DNA of 64,000 bases, taken from positions 244,840 to 308,839 of the forward strand of contig NZ_JANCPR020000004.1 in the NCBI RefSeq assembly GCF_028657195.3, given 5' to 3'. This document shows positions 28,745-38,145 of the stretch, in pieces (positions within the stretch are counted from its first letter, which is position 1; the number at the start of each line of letters is the position of its first letter). The notes beneath the pieces were generated by a model. The model saw only the letters and a list, made by a program, of their open reading frames with translations. It made no database searches and was not told the origin of the DNA. The translations under genes and the position numbers were made by a program. Source of the DNA: Streptomyces iconiensis (GTDB lineage: Bacteria > Actinomycetota > Actinomycetes > Streptomycetales > Streptomycetaceae).

Positions 28745-30288
28745 CGACGAGCACGACGTCGGAGCCGCCGGCAGCCGCTCCGCTGCTGGACCTGCAGTCG
28801 CTGGTGGTTGCTGTGCGCAGACGCCGCCGCCTCTGGTGCTCCATGGCACTGCTGGGACTGCTGCTCGGCGTGGCGCTGGCCGTACTGATGCCACCACCGC
28901 CGAGCGCCGTGACCAAGGTGCTGGTCGCGCACGAGGAGGACCAGCCGAGCGACACCGGCACGCTGATCCGCACCGACGTCGAGGTGCTGGGGACCACGCG
29001 GATCGCGGGTAAGGCCCTGCGGTCCCTCCGGTCCCGGGACCACGCGCGGCGTACGGAAAAGCCCGAGGACTTCCTGCAGGACTACCGGGGCACCGGCGTG
29101 ACCAACAACCTGCTGCGGATCGATGTGACGGCCGACAGCGACGCGGCAGCGGTGGCCCGGGCCAAGGCGCTGGCCGACGCGTTCGTCGCCGACCACGTAC
29201 GGCGGATGCGGGAATCGGCGAAGGCCGAGTCCAAGGCCCTGCTCGACCAGCGTGACCGTATGCGGAACGAGCTGTCCAAGGTCAACAAGGCGATCGGAGA
29301 CCGGTCGCCGGAGAGCGGCCCCAAGTCGTCGGCGAGCATCGAATCGCTCTTCGCCCGCCGGGCCGAACTCAACTCGCGGATCGCCGATTTCGACCTGCGC
29401 GCGGCCGAGGCGCGCACCGGCACGCCTCAGCTCGTCGCCGGTACGCAGATCGTGGACGCCCCACGCGCCGTGCGGCACTCCCTGCCGAGGACCGCCGCCA
29501 CCAACGCCGCGATCGGGCTCGTCCTGGGGCTCGTGATCGGGCTCGCGCTGGCCGCTGTCGGCGCGGTGGTGGCGGGCCGGCCCGTGCTGCGCAGGGAGAT
29601 CGCGGCGAACCTGGGCGCCTCCGTCATCGCGGAGCTGCGCCGCGTGCCCCGCCGGCCGGTCTGGCCGTGGCAGCGCCGGCAGACCCGGGCGGCACGCGAA
29701 CGGCTCACCGCGACACTGGCCCGCACCGTGCGCGGCTCGGCGGAACCGGTGTCGCTGCTGGAACTTGGCTGTGCGCACAGCACGAGCGTGATCGCACTGA
29801 ACGTCGCCAGGGCGCTGGCGGCCGAGGGACAGGTGGTCGTCATCGACGGTCTGCCAGGACCGCAGCTCGCCAACGCCGGCCGGAAGCCCGAAGACCCGAC
29901 CGTGGTCAGCGGCGAGCGTGCCGCTTCCGTGCCGCGTCAGGTGCGCCGGCTCGGCGTCGGCTCCGTCGCGCCCGGCACGGCGTGGACCGACCTGCAGTAC
30001 CTCGGCAGCCAGACCGTGCTCGTCGTACGTGCCGGGCACGGCACCGCCGCATGGCTGCACACCGTGGCGCGGCAGCTCGCGGACCAGCGCATTCCGGTGA
30101 TCGGTGTGGTGCTGGTCGACCCCGACCCGCGTGACCGTACCGACGGCACGCTGTGGGACGGACCGCACACCGCGCTGCGCGGCCATCACGAGCGGCTGGC
30201 CCGGCAGAACCCGCCGGGCAGGCCGCGGCCGGAGCGGCCGTCGGTGCCGGTCGCACGGATACCGGACAGCGACCAGGAGGCGCGGTAG
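28741..30288 (+). CDS. Second Wzz-like co-polymerase with degenerate tyrosine-kinase domain
   Basis: The protein has 515 residues, two membrane helices (WCSMALLGLLLGVALAVLMP and AAIGLVLGLVIGLALAAVGAVV) and a coiled extracytoplasmic loop. The cytoplasmic part follows the fold of CpsD-like kinases (VSLLELGCAHSTSVIALNVARALAAEGQVVVIDG, then LVVRAGHGTAAWLHTVARQL and IPVIGVVLVDPDP). The normal Walker A G-x-G-K-S/T is replaced by CAHSTS and the second Walker motif ends IDG, so nucleotide binding is doubtful. It overlaps the first Wzz-like gene by four bases. The pair may form a mixed chain-length complex without kinase control. Confidence 0.8.
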   Translation: MTTSTTSEPPAAAPLLDLQSLVVAVRRRRRLWCSMALLGLLLGVALAVLMPPPPSAVTKVLVAHEEDQPSDTGTLIRTDVEVLGTTRIAGKALRSLRSRDHARRTEKPEDFLQDYRGTGVTNNLLRIDVTADSDAAAVARAKALADAFVADHVRRMRESAKAESKALLDQRDRMRNELSKVNKAIGDRSPESGPKSSASIESLFARRAELNSRIADFDLRAAEARTGTPQLVAGTQIVDAPRAVRHSLPRTAATNAAIGLVLGLVIGLALAAVGAVVAGRPVLRREIAANLGASVIAELRRVPRRPVWPWQRRQTRAARERLTATLARTVRGSAEPVSLLELGCAHSTSVIALNVARALAAEGQVVVIDGLPGPQLANAGRKPEDPTVVSGERAASVPRQVRRLGVGSVAPGTAWTDLQYLGSQTVLVVRAGHGTAAWLHTVARQLADQRIPVIGVVLVDPDPRDRTDGTLWDGPHTALRGHHERLARQNPPGRPRPERPSVPVARIPDSDQEAR

Positions 30289-30290
30289 AC

Positions 30291-32216
30291 ATGTGTGGAA
30301 TCGCAGGCACTTATCGCTGGCCGGACGGCAAAGCCGTGACCGACCGGCTCACCGATGTCCTCGCCCATCGCGGCCCTGACGGCGCCGGCCGGTACGGCCA
30401 CCCCCTCGGCGACGGCGAAGTGCAGCTCGGGCACCGCCGGTTGGCCATCATCGACCTGACAGGGACAGGCGCCCAGCCGATGGTCTCGGACGGCCTCGCC
30501 CTGACGTACAACGGCGAGCTGTACAACGCGCCCGCACTGCGTGCCGAACTGGCAGCGGCCGGGGTGCGCTTCCGCGGCACCTCGGACACCGAGGTGGTGC
30601 TGGAGTCCTGGCGGCGCTGGGGCACCGACTGCCTGCCCCGGCTGCGCGGCATGTTCGCCTTCGGGATCTTCGACGAGCGGACCGGTGACCTGGTGCTCGC
30701 CCGCGACCAGCTCGGCATCAAGCCGCTGTTCCTGCTCCGGCGCGGTACGGGCCTGATGTTCGCCTCCGAACTCAAGGCGCTCGCCGCCGTGACCGGCGGG
30801 TCGCTGGAAGTGGACCACGCGGCGCTGGTGGCCTCGCTGCTGTACTACTGGGTGCCGGACTCGCGCTGCGCGTTCCGCGAGGCGGAGAAGCTGCCGCCGG
30901 GGAGCTGGCTGCGGTGCCGGCCCGACGGCCGGGTGGAGCGCGGCCAGTACTGGAACCTCAGGGACATCGCCGACGAGGGCCAGGAGCTGGCCCGCAGTGG
31001 CGAGCAGCCGGACCTGGCCGCCGTCGTCGAGGAGTCGACCCGGCAGCACATGCTCTCCGACGTACCCGTGGCGACCTTCCTGTCCGGCGGCCTCGACTCC
31101 AGCTATCTGACCGCGCTGGCGGCCCGCCACCAGCCCGGGATCTCCGCCTACACGATCGGATTCCGCGCCGAGGACGCCAAGTTCGAGGCGATGCCGGACG
31201 ACCTGCGCCATGCCCGGCGGGTGGCCGAGCAGTTCGGCGTGGATCTGCACGAGATCGAGATCGCTCCCAACGTGCTCGACCTGCTGCCGCGGATGACGTA
31301 CCACCTGGACGAGCCGATCGGTGACCCCGCCGCGATCAACACGTTCCTGATCTGCTCGGCTGCCCGGGAGGCCGGGGTCAAGGTGATGCTCTCGGGCATG
31401 GGCGCCGACGAGCTGTTCGCCGGGTACCGCAAGCACCTGGCCAACGTGCTGGCGCTGCGCTATCAGCGCATCCCGCGGCCCCTGCGGCGCGGCCTGTCGG
31501 CGACCGTGGACCGGCTGCCGGTCGCCACGTCACGCCGGGGATTCAGGTCGGTGCGCTTCGCCAAGCGGTTCCTCTCCTTCGCCGATCTGCCGGAGGAGAC
31601 CGCGTTCCGGCGCAGCTACACCATGTACGACAGGGACGAGCTGCTCGCGCTGGTCGATCCGGACCTGGCGGGGACGGTCGACGACGTGCTGACCGAGCAT
31701 GCGGACGTCTACGAGGACAACGGTCTCGACGACTTCGTCAACCGCATGTGCCTGGGCGACGCCCGGATGTTCCTGCCGGGCCTGAACCTCGCCTACACGG
31801 ACCGGTCGAGCATGGCCGCCTCGACCGAGGTGCGGGTGCCGTACGTGGATGTCGAGGTGGTCAAGGCGGCGTTCGCCGTGCCGGGCGACCGCAAGATCGT
31901 CGGGCGGCAGGGCAAGGCCGTCCTCAAGAAGGCGGCCACCTCGGTCCTGCCCGACGAGATCGTGTACCGGCCCAAGGGCCTGTTCAGCGCTCCGCTGCGT
32001 GCCTGGATGAGCCGGGATCTGGCGCCGCTGGTGCGCGAGGTGGTGCACGACGGCCTGCTCGTCAACTCCGGGATCCTCAACCGCGAAGCGCTCTCGCGCA
32101 TGGTCGCCCAGGACGCCGCGGGGCAGCGGGACTTCTCCAAACATCTGTGGCACGTGCTGACCCTTGAGCACTGGTACCGCAGCGCGACTTCTGGCTCCCG
32201 GAGCCAGGCGGCTTGA
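30291..32216 (+). CDS. Asparagine synthetase-like glutamine amidotransferase in polysaccharide operon
   Basis: The 641-residue protein starts MCGIAG, so Cys2 is free to act as glutaminase nucleophile. It has the N-terminal Ntn glutaminase with HRGPDGAG and YNGELYN, and the synthetase half with LSGGLDSS near residues 264-270. The full AsnB machinery is therefore present, unlike the lasso cyclase at 65. In polysaccharide loci such enzymes are thought to convert uronic acid carboxyls into amides. Position directly after two chain-length genes and in the same operon as an AlgD-like dehydrogenase suggests that role here. A housekeeping asparagine synthetase is a less likely alternative. Confidence 0.88.
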   Translation: MCGIAGTYRWPDGKAVTDRLTDVLAHRGPDGAGRYGHPLGDGEVQLGHRRLAIIDLTGTGAQPMVSDGLALTYNGELYNAPALRAELAAAGVRFRGTSDTEVVLESWRRWGTDCLPRLRGMFAFGIFDERTGDLVLARDQLGIKPLFLLRRGTGLMFASELKALAAVTGGSLEVDHAALVASLLYYWVPDSRCAFREAEKLPPGSWLRCRPDGRVERGQYWNLRDIADEGQELARSGEQPDLAAVVEESTRQHMLSDVPVATFLSGGLDSSYLTALAARHQPGISAYTIGFRAEDAKFEAMPDDLRHARRVAEQFGVDLHEIEIAPNVLDLLPRMTYHLDEPIGDPAAINTFLICSAAREAGVKVMLSGMGADELFAGYRKHLANVLALRYQRIPRPLRRGLSATVDRLPVATSRRGFRSVRFAKRFLSFADLPEETAFRRSYTMYDRDELLALVDPDLAGTVDDVLTEHADVYEDNGLDDFVNRMCLGDARMFLPGLNLAYTDRSSMAASTEVRVPYVDVEVVKAAFAVPGDRKIVGRQGKAVLKKAATSVLPDEIVYRPKGLFSAPLRAWMSRDLAPLVREVVHDGLLVNSGILNREALSRMVAQDAAGQRDFSKHLWHVLTLEHWYRSATSGSRSQAA

Positions 32217-32241
32217 CGGCGTAGAAACAAGAGGAGCTCGG

Positions 32242-34437
32242 GTGAAACAGGTTGTACAGAACTACAAGAGCGGCGAGTTGGCGCTGCTCGACGTGCCGGT
32301 GCCGGGGTGCAAGCCGGACGGTGTGCTGGTCCGGAGCGCCTACTCCCTGATCTCCACCGGGACCGAGCTCATGAAGGTGTCGGAGGCCGGCCTGTCGATG
32401 GTGGGCAAGGCACGCTCCCGCCCCGACCAGGTGGCCAAGGTCATGCAGAGCGTGGCCACCAACGGGGTGGCCGCCACCTACCGCAAGGTGAACAACAAGC
32501 TGGACTCCTACACGCCGCTGGGCTACTCGCTGTGCGGGGTGGTCGAGCAGGTCGGCGCCGGGATCGACGAGGTGGCGGTCGGCGACCTCGTGGCCTGCGC
32601 CGGCAACGAGCACGCGCTGCACGCCGAGCTGAACTGGGTGCCGAAGAACCTCTACGCCCGGGTGCCGGACGGCCTCGCGCCGCAGCACGCTGCCTTCGGC
32701 ACCGTCGGCTCGATCGCGCTGCAGGGCGTCCGCCGCGGCGAGTCACAGCTCGGCGAGGTGGCGCTGGTCATCGGCCTCGGGCTGATAGGGCAGTTGGTGG
32801 TGCAGCTGCTGGCCGCCTCGGGAGTCCGCGTCGTCGGGGTCGACCCCGACCCGGCGCGCTGCGAGCTGGCCGAGCGCATGGGCGCCGCGGCCTGCGGCGA
32901 TCCCGCGTCAGCAGCGGTGGAGGCTTCCGTCGCCGAGCTGACCGGCGGCCACGGCGTCGACCAGGTGTATCTGGCCGCCGGCGGCGGCAGCAACCAGCCC
33001 GTCGAGCTGGCGGCGCGGCTGAGCCGGGACCGCGGCAGGGTCGTCGACATCGGCAAGTGCCGCCTGGACCTGCCGTGGAACGCGTACTACGAGAAGGAGC
33101 TGGACGTCAGGTTCTCCCGCTCCTACGGCCCCGGGCGCTACGACCCGAGCTACGAGCTGGAGGGGCGGGACTACCCGATCGGCTATGTGCGCTGGACCGA
33201 GCGCCGCAATCTCGCGTGCTTCCTCGATCTCCTCGCCGCCGGGCGCGTCGACGTGGAGCCCCTGGTCTCCCACGTCGCCGACTTCGACGCCGCGGTCGAG
33301 ACGTACCAGAGCCTGAAGGACGGCGATCTGAAGGCCGTGGCCGTGCTGTTCCGCTACCCGGGAACCGCCGCACACCCGGCCGAAGCGGTGGCCCCGTCGG
33401 TGGCCGTACCCGCGGTGCGGCGCGGCGGCGGCGCGCCGGCCCCGTCCAGGACGGCGAAGGCGCCGGTGCGGCTGGCGTTCGCCGGCGCGGGAAACTACAC
33501 GACGTCGATGCTGCTGCCGCACCTGGCACAGCGCGACGGCGTCGAGTTGTCCACGGTCGTCACCACGACGGCGCTGTCAGCGGCCAACGCGAAGCGGAAG
33601 TTCGGCTTCGCCGAGGCGACGACCGACCTCGACGCCGTGCTCGGCGACCCGTCCATCGACGCGGTGTTCGTGGTCACCCGGCACAGCTCGCACGCCGAAC
33701 TGACCCGAAGGGCACTGCTGGCAGGCAAGAGCGTGTTCGTGGAGAAGCCGCTGGCGCTCACCGAGGACGAGCTGGCCGGTGTGCTCGCGGCGGTGGAGGA
33801 GTCGGGCAACGACCGGCTGCAAGTGGGCTTCAACCGCCGGTTCGCGCCGCTGCTGCAGGAGGCCAGGAAGCGGTTCGGCGCCAGGACGGGACCTGCGAGC
33901 GTGCGCTACCTGGTCAACGCGGGACGCCTGGAGCACGGCAGCTGGTACCTCCAACACGGCACCGAGGGCTCGCGGTTCGCCGGCGAGGGCGGACACTTCA
34001 TCGACACCGTGAGCTGGCTGCTCGCGGCCGACCCGGTCTCGGTGTACGCGGTCGCCCCCTCAGGCAACGAGGACCTGCAGGTCGTACTGCGCTATCCGGA
34101 CGGATCGACCGCCACCATCAGCTACGTCACCACAGGGCCGCCCGGCTTTCCCAAGGAGACCCTGGACCTCATCGCGGACGGCAAGGTGCTGCGGCTCGAC
34201 GACTTCGTCCGTACCTCGGTGTACGACGGCCACCGCAAGCGCTGGGTCAGTTCGCGGCTGCCCAAGGCCAGGGACAAGGGCCAGGCCGCCGAACTCGCCG
34301 CGTTCATCAGGGCCGTGCGGACCGGCGGGCCGATGCCGGTGCCGCTGGAGTCACTGGTCGCCACCACGGCGGCCACCCTTGCCGTACCGGCAGGGCTGGC
34401 GAGCGGCGTGCCGGTGACGCTGGCGGGGGCGCGATGA
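32242..34437 (+). CDS. Bi-domain oxidoreductase: zinc-type alcohol dehydrogenase fused to Gfo/Idh/MocA
   Basis: The 731-residue fusion has an N-terminal medium-chain dehydrogenase-like half to about residue 380, with ALVIGLGLIGQLVVQLLAASGVRVVGVD as its NAD(P) loop. After a Pro/Ala linker comes a Gfo/Idh/MocA half with VRLAFAGAGNYTTSMLLPHL, VFVEKPLAL and NRRFAPLL. This fusion, commonly annotated bi-domain oxidoreductase, is found beside heparinase II/III-like genes in capsule loci of many bacteria, as here. It probably acts on a sugar or sugar nucleotide. The GTG at 32242 follows GAGGAG. It overlaps the next gene as ATGA. Confidence 0.87.
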   Translation: MKQVVQNYKSGELALLDVPVPGCKPDGVLVRSAYSLISTGTELMKVSEAGLSMVGKARSRPDQVAKVMQSVATNGVAATYRKVNNKLDSYTPLGYSLCGVVEQVGAGIDEVAVGDLVACAGNEHALHAELNWVPKNLYARVPDGLAPQHAAFGTVGSIALQGVRRGESQLGEVALVIGLGLIGQLVVQLLAASGVRVVGVDPDPARCELAERMGAAACGDPASAAVEASVAELTGGHGVDQVYLAAGGGSNQPVELAARLSRDRGRVVDIGKCRLDLPWNAYYEKELDVRFSRSYGPGRYDPSYELEGRDYPIGYVRWTERRNLACFLDLLAAGRVDVEPLVSHVADFDAAVETYQSLKDGDLKAVAVLFRYPGTAAHPAEAVAPSVAVPAVRRGGGAPAPSRTAKAPVRLAFAGAGNYTTSMLLPHLAQRDGVELSTVVTTTALSAANAKRKFGFAEATTDLDAVLGDPSIDAVFVVTRHSSHAELTRRALLAGKSVFVEKPLALTEDELAGVLAAVEESGNDRLQVGFNRRFAPLLQEARKRFGARTGPASVRYLVNAGRLEHGSWYLQHGTEGSRFAGEGGHFIDTVSWLLAADPVSVYAVAPSGNEDLQVVLRYPDGSTATISYVTTGPPGFPKETLDLIADGKVLRLDDFVRTSVYDGHRKRWVSSRLPKARDKGQAAELAAFIRAVRTGGPMPVPLESLVATTAATLAVPAGLASGVPVTLAGAR

Positions 34438-36602
34438 CCATGGACCCGAGCTGGTATCTGCGGCGGCTGTCCCGGATGGAACCGCGGGAGGTCGGCGGCC
34501 GGGTGGGCGACGCGGTGCGCAGGCGGCTGTGGCGCTCGGCACGCCCCGGCTGCCCGCGCGTGACCGGCGCCCGGTTCACCGCGGTACTGCCGGCGGGTGC
34601 GGTCGCCGCCGTGCCACCGGACGCCGCGGAACGCCTCATCGCCGAGGCGGACCGGCTGATGGCGGGGCACGCCGAGTTCTTCGGGGTGGTCCGCGACGAC
34701 CTGGCAGACCCCGACTGGTGGTACGACCCGAAGACCGGGCGCCGGGCCCCGTGGGGCTACGCCTTCGATGTGCCGTACCGGGACGAGGACACGGTCGGGG
34801 ACATCAAGCAGATCTGGGAGCTGTCCCGGCACCAGTACCTCACCGTGCTCGCCGCCGCCTACGCGGTCAGCGGGGACGAGCGGTACGCCGAGCGCGTGGC
34901 CGAGCACCTGCGGTCGTGGTGGGCGGCCAACGCGCCGCTGCGCGGCGTGCATTGGATCAGCGGCATCGAGCTGGGCATCCGGCTGCTGTCGTGGGTGTGG
35001 ATCCGCCGGCTCCTCGACGGCTGGCCGGGCGCGGCCGGGCTGTTCGAGGAAAACCCGGTGGCGCTGAACCAGATCTGGCACCACCAGCGCTGGCTGGCCG
35101 CCTTCCCCAGCCGGGGGTCTTCGGCGAACAACCACGTCATCGCCGAGGCCGCCGGGCAGTCAGCCGCGGCCTGCGCCTTCGGGTGGTTCCCCGACTCGGC
35201 ACGCTGGCGGACCGACGCGCTGCGGTCGCTGGAGCGGCAGCTGCGCGGCAACACCTTCGTCTCCGGGCTCAACCGCGAGTTGGCCACCGAATACCACGGA
35301 CTGGTGCTGGAGCTGGGCCTGGCCGCTGTGGCAGAGGCGGACGCGGCAGGTGTGCCGGTCCCCGCCCCGGTCCGGCTGGTGCTGCTGCGGATGACCGACG
35401 CGCTCGCCGCCGTCGTGGACAACCGGCTGAGGCCGCCGCGCCAGGGCGACGCCGACGACGGGCACGGTCTGATCGTGGACGGCGCCGGCACCGACCGCTG
35501 GGCCTCGCTGCTGGCCACAGGGGACGCCGTGTTCGGCCGCCTCGCCTGGTGGCCCGCCGTGACCGGCACCGATGTACGCACCCCACTGCTGGCCGCGCTC
35601 ATCCGCCCGTACGCGGCGAACGGAGCCGCGCCGGGGCCCGCGAACCGGGCCGCGCCGGGGCCGACGAGCGGAGCCGCGCCGGAGTCGGCAAGCGGAACCG
35701 CATCCGGGCCGACGGTCGGAACCGCGCCGGGGCCGGCAGCGGGCGCCGCACGGGACGCGGGAAGCGGAATCACATCGTCCGTGTCACGCCCGGCAAGCCG
35801 GCCGGACCATTTCGCCGACGCGGGCATGACCATCCTGCGTGGCCCCGGGGAGATCTGGTGCCGCTGCGACGCAGGTCCGCACGGGTTCCTGGCCATCGCG
35901 GCGCATGCCCACGCGGACGCGCTGTCCGTGGAGGTGCGGCACGACGGGGTCGATGTGCTCGCCGACCCGGGGACGTTCTGCTACCACGGGCAGCCCGAGT
36001 GGCGGCGGTACTTCCGGTCGACCCTCGGCCACAACACCCTGGAGCTGAACGGCGCTGACCAGTCCGTCTCCGGCGGCCCGTTCCTGTGGACCCGGCATGC
36101 TCGCAGCCGCGTCCTGGCCGCGGAGACAGCCGGCGCCTCCGACGGGGCAACGGCGCGCTGGTGCGCCGAGCACGACGGTTACCTGCGCACCGAGGGCGCG
36201 GTGCACCGCCGCCGGGTGGAGCTGACGGCCGCGAGCCAGGAGCTGAGGGTGGTGGACGAGGTCCGCGGCCGGCACGGCCAACCCGGGGCCGTGCGCCTGG
36301 CGTTCCACCTCGGCCCGGCGATCGCCGCCGACCTGGAGGGGGAGCGGGCCGTGCTCACCTGGACCCGGGACGGCGAGGACCGCTCAGCCGTCCTCGACCT
36401 GCCCGGGCAACTGCGCTGGCGGGCGCACCGCGGCGAGACCGGCCCCTCCCCAGGCTCTTCGAGCGGAGACAACCCCACCCTGGGCTGGTACTCCGCCGGC
36501 TTCGGGCGCAAGGAACCCAGCACCACGCTGGTCGGCACCGGTGCAGCCGACAGCGCCGTGCCGTGGGGAGAACTCATCACCGTACTCAGGTTCTGCGGCT
36601 AA
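34434..36602 (+). CDS. Heparinase II/III-family protein (alginate/uronate lyase-like)
   Basis: This 722-residue protein has an N-terminal alpha/alpha toroid with YLRRLSRMEPREVGGRVGD, WELSRHQYLTVLAAAYAVSGD, W-I-S-G-I-E-L-G-I-R and SSANNHVIAEAAG, where NNH is a usual active-site stretch. The C-terminal heparinase II/III domain has AHAHADALSVEVRHDGVDVLADPGTFCYHG. A low-complexity insertion near residues 398-460 contains repeated GAAPGPxx units. No signal peptide is seen. In capsule loci such enzymes act on acidic polymers during assembly or release. A 42-bp palindromic repeat lies inside the gene at 36441. Confidence 0.87.
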   Translation: MTMDPSWYLRRLSRMEPREVGGRVGDAVRRRLWRSARPGCPRVTGARFTAVLPAGAVAAVPPDAAERLIAEADRLMAGHAEFFGVVRDDLADPDWWYDPKTGRRAPWGYAFDVPYRDEDTVGDIKQIWELSRHQYLTVLAAAYAVSGDERYAERVAEHLRSWWAANAPLRGVHWISGIELGIRLLSWVWIRRLLDGWPGAAGLFEENPVALNQIWHHQRWLAAFPSRGSSANNHVIAEAAGQSAAACAFGWFPDSARWRTDALRSLERQLRGNTFVSGLNRELATEYHGLVLELGLAAVAEADAAGVPVPAPVRLVLLRMTDALAAVVDNRLRPPRQGDADDGHGLIVDGAGTDRWASLLATGDAVFGRLAWWPAVTGTDVRTPLLAALIRPYAANGAAPGPANRAAPGPTSGAAPESASGTASGPTVGTAPGPAAGAARDAGSGITSSVSRPASRPDHFADAGMTILRGPGEIWCRCDAGPHGFLAIAAHAHADALSVEVRHDGVDVLADPGTFCYHGQPEWRRYFRSTLGHNTLELNGADQSVSGGPFLWTRHARSRVLAAETAGASDGATARWCAEHDGYLRTEGAVHRRRVELTAASQELRVVDEVRGRHGQPGAVRLAFHLGPAIAADLEGERAVLTWTRDGEDRSAVLDLPGQLRWRAHRGETGPSPGSSSGDNPTLGWYSAGFGRKEPSTTLVGTGAADSAVPWGELITVLRFCG
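36441..36482 (+). repeat. Short palindromic repeat within the coding sequence (copy 2)
   Basis: This 42-bp stretch is the second copy of the repeat at 28436-28477 and keeps the reading frame (GPSPGSSSGDNPTL). The centre GCTCTTCGAGC forms a small hairpin with a TTC loop. Confidence 0.6.
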
Positions 36603-36611
36603 GGGGGACGT

Positions 36612-38144
36612 GTGGGGATCAAGTGGCGGCACTGGGTGTGGCCGGCGGCACCGTTGGCGCTGGCCATGCTGGCGGCGACCGGCTGTGACAGCACGCCGGA
36701 CACGCGGCCGGAGCCGGCCGCTGAGCCACCCACGTCCGTGAACCGGTCCGTGGCCCGGGTGTGCGCCAAGCCGGCGGCCGGGCCGGCGAAGGCGCCGGCG
36801 GGCGCGGTGACCGTCGACCCCGCGGTGGTCGGTGACCTGGCAGCGAAGACCAAGAGCAGCCCGCCGAAGACCACGTTCTGGCTTCGACCTGGCAGGCACA
36901 GGCTCGATCCGGACCGCTACGCCCAGATCATTCCCAAGAGGGGGAACCGCTATCTCGGGGCGCCGGGCGCGGTGTTCGACGGCAGGAAGACCAACAGGTA
37001 CGCGTTCGGCGGTGCGGCCGACGACGTCACCATCCGCCACCTGACCGTGCAAGGTTTCGTGGCGCCGCCGGACGAGGGCGTGGTCAACCACGACTCGGCC
37101 GACGGGTGGGTGATCGAGCACGCGAAGATCCAGAAGAACTCCGGTGCGGGACTGATGGCCGGTGCCCGCCAGAAGGTACGCGCCAACTGCCTGCGCGCCA
37201 ACGGCCAGTACGGCATGAACGCCTACAAGGGCGACGGCCGTATCAGCGGTCTGGTGGTCGAGGGCAACGAGATCGTGGGCAACAACACCGGCGACTGGGA
37301 GCGGCGGCGCAAGGGCTGCGGCTGCACCGGAGGCATCAAGTTCTGGGCCGTCAACGGCGCCGATGTGCGCGGCAATTGGGTGCACGACAACCGGGGAACC
37401 GGGCTGTGGGCCGACACCAACAACAACGACTTCCGCATCGAGGGCAATGTGCTGGAGGCCAACGACGGTGCCGCGCTGATCTACGAGACCAGCTACAACG
37501 CGGTCATCCGGAAGAACCTGATCCGGCGGAACAACTGGGTCGAGGGCCGCAAGTACGCCGACCGCGACGACAACTTCCCGCTCGCGACCGTCTACCTGTC
37601 CGAGTCCGGCGGCGAACCACGGGTCAGGGCCCGTACGGACAAGATCGAGGTCTACCGGAACGTGCTGGAGAACAACTGGAACGGGATCACCCTGTGGGAG
37701 AACGCCGACAGGTTCTGCAACAGCCCGGCCAACACCTCGTCCGGCGACTGCACGTTGCTCGTGAAGAAGACCGGCAGCTGCAAGCGGCCCGCGATCACCA
37801 CCGCACCGCTCTACGGCGACTGCCGGTGGAAGACCCAGCGGGTGGACATCCACGACAACCGCTTCGTGCTGGACAAGTCCGTCCTCAAGTGCTCGGTGAA
37901 GTGCGACCGCATGGCGGTGCTGGCCAACTACGGCACCTATCCGGACTGGTCGCCCTACAAGGGTGAGCGGGTGGCCGAGGCGATCACGCGCAAGCAGCGC
38001 AACCGCTGGCACGGCAACGTCTACGTCGGACCGTGGAAGTTCGTCGCGCACGACCCCAGCCGGGTGCTCGACTCCGGGCAGTGGCAGGGCCCGCCGTACG
38101 AGCAGGACAAGGGCAGCACCTTCGGCCCCCAGGCAGGTGGTTGA
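36612..38144 (+). CDS. Secreted right-handed parallel beta-helix lipoprotein
   Basis: The 510-residue protein has a lipoprotein signal (WVWPAAPLALAMLAATGC, with the lipobox Cys) and a Pro-rich spacer. Parallel beta-helix turns follow: IRHLTVQGF, WVIEHAKIQKNSGAGLMAG, GLVVEGNEIVGNNTG, DVRGNWVHDNRGTGLWADTNNNDFRIEGNVLEANDGAALIYETSYNAVIRKNLIRRNN. Such folds belong to polysaccharide lyases and epimerases. The DPHD motif of the alginate epimerase AlgG was not seen, so the activity is open. Following the heparinase-like gene by nine bases, it probably acts on the exported polymer outside the membrane. A cluster of six Cys in the last third may form disulfides. Confidence 0.82.
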   Translation: MGIKWRHWVWPAAPLALAMLAATGCDSTPDTRPEPAAEPPTSVNRSVARVCAKPAAGPAKAPAGAVTVDPAVVGDLAAKTKSSPPKTTFWLRPGRHRLDPDRYAQIIPKRGNRYLGAPGAVFDGRKTNRYAFGGAADDVTIRHLTVQGFVAPPDEGVVNHDSADGWVIEHAKIQKNSGAGLMAGARQKVRANCLRANGQYGMNAYKGDGRISGLVVEGNEIVGNNTGDWERRRKGCGCTGGIKFWAVNGADVRGNWVHDNRGTGLWADTNNNDFRIEGNVLEANDGAALIYETSYNAVIRKNLIRRNNWVEGRKYADRDDNFPLATVYLSESGGEPRVRARTDKIEVYRNVLENNWNGITLWENADRFCNSPANTSSGDCTLLVKKTGSCKRPAITTAPLYGDCRWKTQRVDIHDNRFVLDKSVLKCSVKCDRMAVLANYGTYPDWSPYKGERVAEAITRKQRNRWHGNVYVGPWKFVAHDPSRVLDSGQWQGPPYEQDKGSTFGPQAGG

Positions 38145-38145
38145 G

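Noticed and set aside
32307..36602. A single 1431-codon + frame spanning two genes
   Set aside because: Only its second part from 34434 encodes the heparinase-like protein. The first part is out of frame with the bi-domain oxidoreductase, which is well supported.
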